Origin: Azolla caroliniana
Taxonomy: Eukaryota; Polypodiophyta
Length of the DNA: 64,000 nucleotides
Assembly (NCBI GenBank): GCA_043228905.1
Contig: JBHGNT010000006.1
Location: forward strand, 2,232,001-2,296,000
Direction: 5' to 3'
Positions 49,535 to 60,600 of this stretch are shown one piece after another. The notes below the pieces were generated by a model that searched no databases, had not been told where the DNA came from, and saw only the letters and a list, made by a program, of their open reading frames with translations. How positions within the stretch are numbered: the stretch's first letter is position 1; every line of letters starts with the position of its first letter. Made by a program: the position numbers and the translations under genes.

Positions 49535-51025
49535 GAATTCCCCTGTCTATATTCACTAGGCACATCCATGTCCCTACTTATTTCTTGTATCCTATGGCCC
49601 ATGTTTTTTAAATAAATTTGTAGGAAATGTACACAACTCAAGCCCAAATTCAATTTCTTCACATGAAATTATGAATAAGAAGAAGGTAAGGCTTACAAAT
49701 TTCAAGAGAATTGATAAATTTCTAGCGGACTTAGTTCACATTATAAATAATTTGCAACCGAGAAGTCAGAAAAAGCAACTGACATTTTATGAACGAGGTC
49801 ACATTGTTCCTAAACATTTAACACAAATTGAATATATTAATGATAGTTGGGTGATTAAGGTCAAAATGGAGTGGACTTTTACAATTTTTATATGTATATG
49901 GCCTAATTCTACATGCCAAAGTTTCTCCATACCATGAAGCCTGAATTTATGGAATATGTGAGGACTAAGGTAGTACCACCATGATTTTCATCCGTTACGA
50001 AGGCTTAGCTGTCAATATATAGCTCCCAAGTGTGAAAGAAACCTAGGGAAAAGGGCAAATCTCAATATATGTTACATGGTTGGAATAGAGTCAAATTATG
50101 CATTGTGTGGTTTTTTGTCATTTATCTCACAATATATAGAATTGAATACTAGGTAGAAGTTATGTGACACTCAATCCATATCATTAGAGATGTTCAGACA
50201 ATTCAAAAGCACACACCCCACCTCATAGTTAACCTATCAAAAAATTAGTATGCATCTTTACCATAACTTCTTTGGTTACCACCAAATAATTTCATCTCTC
50301 ATTGAGAAATTTGAAAACTCACAATCTCAACATCAGCAAGGCACATGATTTACTACTACCTTATCATGTTTATATACTTGAATTCTAGAATTTTCTAAAA
50401 CCTTGTGAATATCTTTATGCAATAAGAATTTACGATGACAATTGATGTCTTCTCTTATAGGATATACATTGGCAATCGGTTTCATATTGTGCTTTACCAC
50501 AAATGTATTGTTATATTTGTTGTTGATTTCAATATGTTGAAATTTGGGCCACCTTCTAGAACCTCGCTCTTTCCATTACTCTTTTTGTGACCAACAACTA
50601 AGTGCTTTTTTATTTGTTGGTTTGTTCTTGCTAGTTTCGACGACTTGGAAAAAAACCACCTTGTATGAGAGTCTTAGATATTTAAGAAGGCCCAAGTACA
50701 AAAGGCCACGACTCTCACATTCTTCTTTATATGTGCGCCTTGGAATTTAAAATTCATATGATAAGCTATGATTCCAACCCCATATATTCTCCAACTAATG
50801 AACCACAATCATGTTTCAAGCCATATGAACAAAGAGTACGGATCATGGTAAGGTTGCATTGAGGTTGAGATTCTTGTTGTTGCATCATATGGCTTTGATT
50901 GTATCATCATAGCAGAAGTATGGTATCTTTAAGTGGTGGTAAAATTGAAACATTGATCACTATAGTGTAAGCGATGTAATGTCGTTCATTGAGCTTAATC
51001 GGTTTGTCCAAAATGCATGTGAGAG
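49535..51025. other. Intergenic, no gene recognised
   Basis: AT-rich. Short frames at 49671-49937 and 50544-50750 carry no domain I recognise. The left end is the upstream region of the P450 gene. Confidence 0.6.
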
Positions 51026-51234
51026 TTTTCCTTGGCCGGCAAAGGATACAAGGTTTTCCTAGCGGAGTTTGCATTTCCAATCAGGTCAATAATGCAAACA
51101 TCTCAGGAGAGAATTTGAAGTTGGTCTTGGCTAGCAAAGGATACGAGGTTTTCCTAGCGGAGTTTGCATTTCCAATAAGGTCAATAATGCAAACATCTCA
51201 GGACACAATGTTTGAGGTGAGAAATTGAAGTTGG
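51026..51234 (+). repeat. 95-bp tandem duplication
   Basis: Copies start at about 51031 and 51126 with a constant 95-bp offset, sharing gcaaaggata, ggttttcctagcggagtttg and caataatgcaaacatctcagg. The tail gagaatttgaagttggtc recurs after copy 2 with a small insertion. It lies about 300 bp upstream of a PPR gene. Confidence 0.85.
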
Positions 51235-51547
51235 TCGATGAAAAGTTCAAGTTCAAAAAGCGGATTTCTCAAGCAAAATGTGAAAGCAAGAATGAGAGCC
51301 AGTGTGAGGTGAGAAAAGATCAAGGTGACGAAGCAACCAAGTCTCTACTCACGAAAGACTAGAGTAAAAAATGCAAAGGAGCCAAAATATCCCGAGTCCC
51401 GGGCCGGTTAAGGGAGGGAATGACTAGACTTCTTGAGAGAAAAGATCCGCACTTAGGTAAAGGGAGAGGAAGAAGAAAGAAAAGCCAATAAATTGTTAAA
51501 GACTTTAACAATGGCGATGAATGGAAACTTAAAAGTTAGTTATTAAA

Positions 51548-53236
51548 ATGGTTTACAGGCAGAGAAAGCTAAAAAGAGTCATTCATGGAGTACACGAGAA
51601 GGAAGATCTCATTGACTTACTCAGAGTTTGTGCCATTCAGAAAGATCTCCAAAGAGGTACTACTCTACATGCTGATATTCTAAAGAAGGGTCTCCTTAAA
51701 AAGAGTCCTTATGTAGCAAGTGCTTTAGTGAATATGTATGCTAAATGTGGAAACCTCACAAAAGCACGTGAAATACTTGAAGAAGTACCTTGCCGAGATG
51801 TCGTGATATGGTCGGCAATGATTGGTGGATATGCCCAACATGGAAAAACCAATGAATCATTTATATGTTTTGAAATGATGCAAAATGAGGGCATCACTCC
51901 TGATGCTTTTATACTCGCCTCAGTCTTGAAGGCATGTGCAAACATAAAAGACGTAGAACAGGGTAAAAGAATCCACTATGAAATCGTGTCTAGAGCCTTA
52001 TTGGTTGCTAAAGATGATATGGTGCTGGGAAATGCTCTCTTAGACATGTATGCCAAATGCGGTCTCATTCTGGAAGCCGAGGATGTTCACAAACGGCTTC
52101 CTTATAGTGACTCGGTAACTTGGAATGCATTACTTTCTGGTTATGTACTTGCTAAGCAAGATCAACAAGCTTTAGGTTGTTTTGATCGTATGCATAATCA
52201 AGGTCTGTCTCCAGATATAATCACTTTCACTTGCATCTTGAAGGCTTGTGGAGGTATTGGAGCTATATATAAAGGCAAGCAAATTCATAACCAAATTGTG
52301 ACCGGATGCTTGCTCAACAAGGATGTTCTGCTTGGCACGGCCTTAGTGGATATGTATGCCAAATGTGGGGCTCTCACTAAAGCCCAACAGATGCTTGATG
52401 AGCTTCCTCTGCAGCATGTAGTCTCTTGGAATGCATTGATTGCGGGGTATGCCCAACAAGGGCAATGTCATGAAGCATTACAGTGTTTCGAACGGATGCA
52501 AAGCGAATCTCTCTATCCAGATATTGTCACTTTCATATGCATTTTGAAGGCTTGTGGTAGTGCTGGAGCCATAGACAAAGGCAATCAGATTCATAATGAG
52601 GTGGTTCTTCGAGGCCTCTTGGAAAAGGATATTGCAATTGGCAATGTTGTTGTGGATATGTATGCCAAATGTGGCGTGCTTGCAAAAGCACAAGAAGTTC
52701 TAGAAGAGCTTCCTGTTCGAGATGCAATCTCTTGGAATTCATTGATTGGGGGTTATGCCGAACAAGGAAAAGGAGGCAAAGTACTTGATTGTTTTGAACA
52801 AATGCAACTTGAGGGGATTTCTCCAGATGAAGGCACATTTCGGGGTGTCCTCAGTGCATGTAGTCATTCGGGGCTATTGGCTGAGGCTCAATTTATTTTC
52901 CAGAATATGGCCATACTGTATGGCATTACCCCAAACTTAGAGCACTATACTTGCATGGTTGTAGTTTTTGGATATACAGGGTATTTTGACAAGGTGGCCT
53001 CGTTGATTGAGGTGATGCCCTGCTTTGATTATCATGCAGTTTGGCTTGCACTATTGGGTTGTTGTGAAAAGTGGGGAAACGTGAAGCTTGGGACTTTTGT
53101 ATTTGATCAAGTGTTACAATTAGATGATGTTTGTACCACAGCTTATGTTCTCATGGCTAACATTTTTGCTACTGCTGGCATGCATGAGGATGCTGAAACA
53201 GTTGTGAAATATATGCTGCCTCGGGGAATTCAATGA
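51548..53236 (+). CDS. PLS-type pentatricopeptide repeat protein (E1-terminated)
   Basis: Intronless, 562 aa. The head DLIDLLRVCAIQKDLQRGTT matches the heads of the neighbouring PPR genes. Four triplets follow with S motifs MYAKCGNL, MYAKCGLI, MYAKCGAL and MYAKCGVL. Then come LEHYTCMVVVFGYTGYFDKV and E1 (LDDVCTTAYVLMANIFATAG); the frame stops 21 residues later (MLPRGIQ), so E2 and DYW are missing. The ATG at 51548 lies next to gtttacag|gc, which resembles a splice acceptor, so an upstream exon with the transit peptide is possible. Predicted role as for the family: sequence-specific binding of plastid or mitochondrial RNA. Confidence 0.9.
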   Translation: MVYRQRKLKRVIHGVHEKEDLIDLLRVCAIQKDLQRGTTLHADILKKGLLKKSPYVASALVNMYAKCGNLTKAREILEEVPCRDVVIWSAMIGGYAQHGKTNESFICFEMMQNEGITPDAFILASVLKACANIKDVEQGKRIHYEIVSRALLVAKDDMVLGNALLDMYAKCGLILEAEDVHKRLPYSDSVTWNALLSGYVLAKQDQQALGCFDRMHNQGLSPDIITFTCILKACGGIGAIYKGKQIHNQIVTGCLLNKDVLLGTALVDMYAKCGALTKAQQMLDELPLQHVVSWNALIAGYAQQGQCHEALQCFERMQSESLYPDIVTFICILKACGSAGAIDKGNQIHNEVVLRGLLEKDIAIGNVVVDMYAKCGVLAKAQEVLEELPVRDAISWNSLIGGYAEQGKGGKVLDCFEQMQLEGISPDEGTFRGVLSACSHSGLLAEAQFIFQNMAILYGITPNLEHYTCMVVVFGYTGYFDKVASLIEVMPCFDYHAVWLALLGCCEKWGNVKLGTFVFDQVLQLDDVCTTAYVLMANIFATAGMHEDAETVVKYMLPRGIQ

Positions 53237-55191
53237 AATAGTGTGGATTGATCTGGTGAAAGACTCTTCAAAACATTGAATTGATGCCACAAGCTGTGAT
53301 AATCACTTTCCGAGGCTCGGTTGGCAAACATATCTTCAGAATAAACGCAAAACCTAGATCAAGACAAATAGATTGTGCCACGTGTATTGGAGGATTGATT
53401 GTTTAGGGGTTGATGTAATTACCATTGTAAATACGTGAATTGTAACTATTGGAGTTTGACTCCAATAATAAACATAACAGCAGGAGTTTCACAAAAGGTA
53501 ATTACATAGTGGTTGTTTGTGGCATAGTGGTTGTAAGGATGGCAAAGTGTCCCATATAAGCAATGACCAAGAAACAGGATAAAACTCTCATTTGAAATTA
53601 GTCCACACATGTTTATGCACGCAAATGGACTGTCCAAGCTATAAAAATAGATTTTGTATGCTTTGAAACATGAACATAACGGAGGATAGGTGAATAATAT
53701 GTGTATTATCCTTCTATACACATCTCAATGGTAGCATCGTGTTCATCTGAGACATAGAAAGCCCATTTTATTACTATACACCACATGGTTATTATTGGAG
53801 GAGGAAAGGTGGCATACACTCACGATCTTACATATAGGAGTAATGTTTATTGGGCATCGATTCTCCCTATGGGAAGCTGTCTGTGCAGGACTTTGATGTG
53901 GATATGCGACCCTTTGGCTTTTGAAATATAATATGCACAATGACAACAACAAAATTGTGACTTGATATACGTGTAGCCTCAACTCTTCTCTACAGAGTAG
54001 ACTTGGGAGATTAATCGTTCATAAGGAACATAATTGGAGAAATTTGGAGATGCCAAGCTCAAGCACACACCCTTATAAATGAATGCAAACCTAATGTGCA
54101 CCAGAGTCCACCGCGCATTTCATTAATGCAAAGGAAGCTGGTGTATTGTTGAGCTTAACATCTTGATTCTTATCACGCCTCTTCAAACTCAACTGTATCA
54201 TCGTTTAGTGGGCTTGGATTTCCTTCACTTGAGTTTGAAGAATTTGAAGAGATCTTTAGTTTCGATAATTTCTTGTATGATAAGTGAAGTATTGGTATCC
54301 CATGATATAATCCGGACAGAAATGGGAGCAGCCCCAATAATGACCAGGGCAGCAAGGCCTCTTGGTAGGAACATAGTTCACTATAAGGCCCTCTTTAACT
54401 CACATCACATGATGGATTTATCATAAAATATTCTTATATGGATAACACATCTACCACAAGCACTCCTTACTGTGATAGGGTGGCTCAAAACCTCTCCACA
54501 TTAACTAGAGATTGAGACAAAAATATGCACTCAAATCTATGGAAGAACAGCTATGCCAATTGAGCCATCAAGATGTGGAATCGGAGGAACACTATGTTTC
54601 CCGTTGTACTGTTTTCTTATGAAATAAAGAGGAGATACCACTGCATCTTCAAACAAGGCTTTGACCCACTCCACAAGGTACTGGAATACAAAAGCCGAGG
54701 ATGGTTGGGACTGTTCTCACTAGAAATCAAGAGACAGAGAGAGACTTTGATGGTCGACAATATAATCACAAAAGCTCATCACTCCATGCTACAAGTCAAT
54801 CAAGGACTTCACAAGTAGGGTCTTGACTAGAACGTTCAAAAGAATAGTCATATCACCCTTGGCCATTATCATCTGACACTAAAGAATCTTCTTTTTGCTC
54901 GTAGACACCTTCGTCTTTGATCAGCCCACATTTTCAAAGGCAGAAGTTTTAGTTCATTGAAGCTCAAAATGTGCTTCATTGATAGAAAAACTCCATTATT
55001 CTCCACTGTGGCCATTGAATTCATGATTTTTGGTTCTTATTTTTTCACTCAAAAGTGACTGAAAATCTTGTTCGATGCAACCATAGACAATTACAATTAT
55101 ATCCAACCTGACTTGAGGCACATGGCAACATCATCAAGATAGAGGCTTGTGTGAATCTATATAACCATTAAATCCCTTCATGCAATTTCTA
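53237..55191. other. Intergenic between PPR genes, no gene recognised
   Basis: Short frames only. A minus-strand frame at 54173-54355 ends in an acidic Ser/Asn-rich stretch but has no homologue I recognise and no splice partners I could find. Confidence 0.55.
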
Positions 55192-57147
55192 CTAGAAAGC
55201 AGCATATTTTAGTCTCATTGCCTCAAATTTTTCTGCATCATCTTGCATACCAGCCGTGACAAAGATATCAGCCATGGCGATATAACTCACGGCACAACTA
55301 TTATCAAGTTGCATTAGCTGGTCAAAAGCCAATATCCCAAGCTTCGAATTTCCCCAGATTCTACAAACATCTAAGACTGCAATCCACACTGCACTGTTAT
55401 CAGATGACGGCATCACCTTGATCACTGACATTACTTGGTCAAAATACCCAGCACATCCAAATACCGTGACCATGAAAGCAAGATGCTGTAATCTTGGAAT
55501 AATATTGTATTTCTCAGACATATTTCCAAAAAGAATTTGGACTTCATTTAGCAGCCCTGAATGGCTACATGCATTCAGAACACATTGGAAAGTGACCTCA
55601 TCTGGAGAAAGACCCTCACATTGCATGGATTCAAAACAGTTCAGTGCTTCATGACCTTTCCCTTCTTGCGCAAACCCTGATATTAATGCATTCCAGGAGA
55701 CCACGTTTCGAACTGAAAGCTCATCAAACACTTGTGTTGCTTTTGTAAGCATACCACACTTGGCATACATATCAAGCAAAGAAGTACCAAGTACACTATC
55801 TGTCACCAGAAAACCCCTACTCGTGATATCTTCATGAATGAGTTTTCCTTTGTCTATAGCTCCTGAATTTCCACATGCCTTCAAGATGCAAATAAATGTT
55901 ACTGGATCTGGAGCCAATCCCCCTCTGCAAATCTTTTCAAAACAGTTGAATGCTTCAGCACATCGCCCTTGTTGGGCATATCCTCCAATTATTACATTCC
56001 AGGAGACCATGTGTCTAATAGCATGCTCTTCAAGAACTTGTTGTGCTTTTGCAAAGAAGCCGCATTTGGCATACATATCTACCAATGCAGTAGTAAGAAC
56101 CATATTGGTCTCTAACAAGCCCCTACTTAAAATCTCACTATGAAGTTGCTTTCCTTCGTTTATTGCTCTCATGCTCCCACAAGCAATCAGAACACAAATT
56201 AAGGTGACTGGATTTGGGGAGATGCCCTCACTCTGCATCTGTTGAAAATGATGTAATGCTTCATGACCCCTCCCATGTTGGGCAAACCCAGCAATTAAAG
56301 TGGACCAAGTGATGACATTTCTATAAGGAAGATTGTCAAGAACTTGCCGTGCCTTTTCCAGCATACCAAATTTCACATACATATCCACCAAAGCATTTCC
56401 GAGGACAATATCATCACCTAACAAGGAAAGTCTCACAATTTCTTCATGAATATGTTTTCCTTTGTCTATGGCTCCTATGGTACCACATGCCTTCAAAATT
56501 GAAGCTAAAGTGATCGCATCTGGGGAGAGATGCTCACTTTGCATTTCTTCAAAGCAATACAATGCTTCATGGCCTTGTCCTTGTTGGGCAAACCCAGTTA
56601 TTAGTGCAGACCAAGAAACTACATCCCGAATGTGCTGCTCTTTAAGCACTTTTTGTGCTATAGAAAGAAAACCGCATTTCGCATACATATCTACCAAGGC
56701 AGTGCCAAGCATTATATCATCCTCTAACAAACCCCTATTCAAAATTTCATCGTGGATTTGTTTGCCTTTATGTATCGCTCTGGTTTTGCCGCATGCATTT
56801 AAGATGCTAGTATAAGTAATTCCATTTGGACAGAAGCCCTCGTATTTCATCTGATTGAGGCCGTTCAAAGCTTCATGAATTTTTCCTTCTCGGGAATAGC
56901 CTGAAATTAGTGCATTCCAACAGACAACATTTCGGGTGGGAATCTCTTCTAATACCTGTTGTGCTTTTGTGAGCATACCACATTTAGCATACATATTGAT
57001 TAAACTACTACCTAGGTAAGGGTTCTTTTCAAGTAACCCTCGCTTAATGATATCTTTATGTAGCCTAGTGCCCTTAAAAAGATCCTTCTTCTTGGTGCAA
57101 GCCTTGAGTAAGGCCATATGATCTTGTGTAGTGTTTCCATGTCTCAT
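55192..57147 (-). CDS. PLS-type pentatricopeptide repeat protein (E1-terminated)
   Basis: Intronless, 651 aa. The head MALLKACTKKKDLFKGTRLH starts about 10 residues after the ATG. Five triplets follow with S motifs MYAKCGML, MYAKCGFL, MYVKFGML, MYAKCGFF and MYAKCGML; P motifs are of the NVVSWNALISGFAQEG type, and L motifs carry KGKQIH or KGKLIH. The terminal part has LQHLAFMVTVFGCAGYFDQV and E1 (LDNSCAVSYIAMADIFVTAG); the protein ends AMRLKYAAF just where E2 would begin. It is divergently paired with the 1209-aa PPR gene across 551 bp. Confidence 0.92.
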   Translation of the reverse strand: MRHGNTTQDHMALLKACTKKKDLFKGTRLHKDIIKRGLLEKNPYLGSSLINMYAKCGMLTKAQQVLEEIPTRNVVCWNALISGYSREGKIHEALNGLNQMKYEGFCPNGITYTSILNACGKTRAIHKGKQIHDEILNRGLLEDDIMLGTALVDMYAKCGFLSIAQKVLKEQHIRDVVSWSALITGFAQQGQGHEALYCFEEMQSEHLSPDAITLASILKACGTIGAIDKGKHIHEEIVRLSLLGDDIVLGNALVDMYVKFGMLEKARQVLDNLPYRNVITWSTLIAGFAQHGRGHEALHHFQQMQSEGISPNPVTLICVLIACGSMRAINEGKQLHSEILSRGLLETNMVLTTALVDMYAKCGFFAKAQQVLEEHAIRHMVSWNVIIGGYAQQGRCAEAFNCFEKICRGGLAPDPVTFICILKACGNSGAIDKGKLIHEDITSRGFLVTDSVLGTSLLDMYAKCGMLTKATQVFDELSVRNVVSWNALISGFAQEGKGHEALNCFESMQCEGLSPDEVTFQCVLNACSHSGLLNEVQILFGNMSEKYNIIPRLQHLAFMVTVFGCAGYFDQVMSVIKVMPSSDNSAVWIAVLDVCRIWGNSKLGILAFDQLMQLDNSCAVSYIAMADIFVTAGMQDDAEKFEAMRLKYAAF

Positions 57148-57246
57148 TTCTCTGCATTTATCACTCTATTTTTGATGCGCTCATAATAGACCGAAAACTC
57201 AAAAATGAGATATTATTCATATCGAGAAACAGCCTGGGAGAAAGGC

Positions 57247-57281
<35 letters not shown>

Positions 57282-57698
57282 AAGTTTTATAGAAGAACCC
57301 AAAAACCTTTATACGAAAGTGATACTAAAACAGAGACAATAGTACTTATATAGTTATGATTAATAAGACATCTTTCGCAATAGTTACTATTTTTTTGTCT
57401 CGTGATCATCTCTCTAATTGAGCAAATTTATGATTTTTCTTCTCTGCAATAGGGCTGTTTCTTCACCTAAAGAATAACGCTGTTGAAAGCAAAAGTTTTT
57501 TGTATTCTTTATTGATTAAACGACATACCCTCCTTTTGGGTCTTACGAATTTATACATATTACCTTTTTTGGGGGGTTCTTTCTGGATTGTTAGATGAAA
57601 TCCTTTTTTAATCTTTTCAGATTTTTAGTTAGAACAATCACGATGCGGTAGCCAGAGCAGTGGGACTGAACCTAAGAGAAAAAATGTGAATTAAGAGC
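57148..57698. promoter_or_regulatory. Divergent promoter region between two PPR genes
   Basis: A 551-bp spacer separates the start codons of the minus-strand (57147) and plus-strand (57699) PPR genes. It contains a (GA)15 tract at about 57250-57279, about 100 bp upstream of the minus gene, and AT-rich sequence with several ttttt/tttttt stretches. An in-frame TGA lies four codons before the plus-strand ATG, so an unspliced upstream extension is excluded on that side. Shared control of the two genes is inference. Confidence 0.5.
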
Positions 57699-60600
57699 AT
57701 GTTAAGCAGATTAGCAAGCTCTAAGGAAGATTTCAATTATGTGGCATTGCTGAAATCTTGTGCACAGAACAAAGATCTCTGTAAAGGTACTAGAATACAT
57801 GCTGATGTTGTGAAAAAGGGCTTTCTTGAGAGGGATCCTTACTTGTCCACTACACTGATCAATATGTATGCCAAATGCGGTGCTATTGAGAAAGCACAAC
57901 AAATTCTTAAAGAGATTTCTTTCCGAGATGTTGTTTCATGGAATGCACTAATTGCAGGTTATGCTCAGCAAGGACAATGTCATGAAGCAATGGATTGTTT
58001 TGAACGAATGAGAAATGAAGGTCTCACTCCAAATTCAGTCACTTTCATTTGCATGTTGAAATCATGTGGCAAGATGGGAGATATAAAGAACGGGAAACAA
58101 ATCCATTATGAGATTGTGATTAGAGGATTGTTGGAAAAGGACATTGTGCTTGGTACTACTTTGGTGGACATGTATGCAAAATGTGGTCTCCTTAACAAAG
58201 CCGAAGAGGTGCTTGGAGACCTTATGGAACGGAATGTTGTCTCTTGGAATGTTTTGATTTCAGGGTATGTAGAACAGGGCAACTGCCATGAGGCATGGAA
58301 CTGTTTTAAGCGGATGGAAAGTGATGGTCTCACCCCTGATGTTATCACGTTCATTTACATCTTGAAAGCTTGTGGAAATTCTGGAGCCATAGACAAAGGC
58401 AAAGAAATTCATTATCATCTTGTGAATAGGGATTTGCTGGAGAAGGAGATCATGATTGGCAATGCTTTAGTTGATATGTATGTAAAATGTGGCATGCTTG
58501 TGAAAGCACGAGAAGTGCTTCATGAGCTTCTCAACCGAGACGCTGTCTCTTGGAATGCTCTAATTTCAGGATATTCCCACCAAGGAGAAAGCAATGAAGC
58601 ATTTCATTGCATCGAACAGATGCAAAGCGAGGGCCTGTTGCCAAATGTGGTTACGTCAATTTGCATGCTGAAGGCATGCAGCAGTGCAAGAAATTTAGAG
58701 AAGGGCAAACAAATTCACAGCAAGGTTGCAATTAATGGCTTTCTAGAGAAGCAAATTGATCTTAGAAAGGCATTGCTGGATATGTATGTGAAATGTGGTG
58801 CCCTTGATAGAGCTCAAAAAGTTCTCGAAGAGAACCTTATTCGGGATAAGGTTTCTTGGAATGTACTTATTGCAAGCTATTCCCAACAAGGGCATACTTT
58901 TCAAGCATTGAACTGTTTCGAATGGATGCAAAGAGAGGGTTATTTTCCTGATCTTGTCACGTTTATGTGCATTTTAAAAGCATGTGGCAGCACAGGAGTT
59001 ATTCAGAAGGTCTCTTGTATTTATGATGAATTAAGAACTGTAGAAAATGGAGAGCTCAAGGGAAAGCATGAAAAGGAAAAGAGCATTAGAAATTGCAAAA
59101 AAGAGTTGGTGTCAATGCTCAAGTCATATGCTAAGAAAGATGATTGTAAAGCATCTATCCATGTGGGGGTACTCGAAAAGAACCCTCATACTGAATGTGG
59201 CATGCTCCCGAAATCAAAGAAACTGCTCAATCATCTGCCTGTTGTGAATGCAGGATCTTGGAATGCATTAATTACGAGTTATGCCCATGACGGACAAGCT
59301 GAGGATGCTTTACATTGTTTTGAATTGATGCAAAGAGAGGGGCTATATCCTAATGAAGTGACCCTCATTTTCCTCTTGCAGGCTTGTGGCAAACTAGGAG
59401 ATATAGACAAGGGCATGAAAATTCATCAAGAAATTTTGAGCAGAGGCTTGTTGAAGAACGATATAGTGCTCAGCACTGCCGTAGTGGATATGTATGCCAA
59501 ATGTGGTGTGCTTTCTGTAGCACAACAAATGTTTGAAGCGCTTGCAGTTCGAGACACCATTTGTTGGTCAGCACTTATTGCAGGATATACACAACAAGGG
59601 CAATTTCATGAAGCTTTGCTCTGTTTTGAGAGAATGCAAAGCGAGGGTCTCACACCAGATGCGATTACTTTTACTTGCATATTGAAGAGCTGTGGCAGCA
59701 CCGGAGCTGTAGAAAAGGGTAAACAAATTCATAGAGACATTGCGAGGAGGAAATTGTTGGAGAAGGATGTTTTACTTGGAAATTCATTGGTGGATATGTA
59801 TGCCAAATGTGGTATGCTCGAAAAAGCAATGCAGGTCATCGAAGATCTTCCGATCCGAAATAGCAGTACTTGGTCTATGCTTATCACAGGCTATGTTCGC
59901 CAGGGGCGAGTTCACGACGCACTAAATTGTTTTGGATGTATTCAAAGTGAAAATCTCCCTCCGGATATTGCCACTTTTACTTGTATCTTGAATGCATGTG
60001 GCCAAATAGGTGCATTAGACAAGGGCATGGAAATCAATAGAGAAATTTCTAGTAGGGGCATGTTGGAGAAGGATATTGTGCTCAGTACTTCTTTGGTTGA
60101 TATGTATACAAAATGTGGGGATTTGACAAGAGCACATCAAGTGCTTCAAGAGCTTCCTATCCGGGACGTGGTCTCTTGGTCTACAATCATTTGTGGGTAC
60201 ACCCAAAAGGGAAAAGGAGATCAAGCACTGACATGTTTCGAGCAAATGCAAAGTGAGGGCCTCAACCCAGATGCTATCGCTTTCTCTTGCATCTTGATGG
60301 TGTGCAGCAGCGTGGGAGCTTTAGAAAAAGGCAAACAAATCCACAACAAGATTGAGAATATGGGCTTGCTCGAACAAGATATCATGCTTCAGACTGCTTT
60401 GGTGGATATGTATGCCAAATGTGATACACTTGCAAAAGCACAAGAAGTGCTCAAAATGTTTCGTGTTCAGCATGTGGCCTCTTGGAATGCACTTCTTTCA
60501 GTGTATGTGCAACGAGAGGAATATTATAGAGCATTGAACTGTTTCGAAGAAATGCAAACCAAGGGCCTTTCTCCAGATGTTGTCACCTTCATTTGCATCT

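Noticed and set aside
54173-54355. Minus-strand 60-aa frame with acidic end
   Set aside because: No recognisable family, no compatible neighbouring exons.
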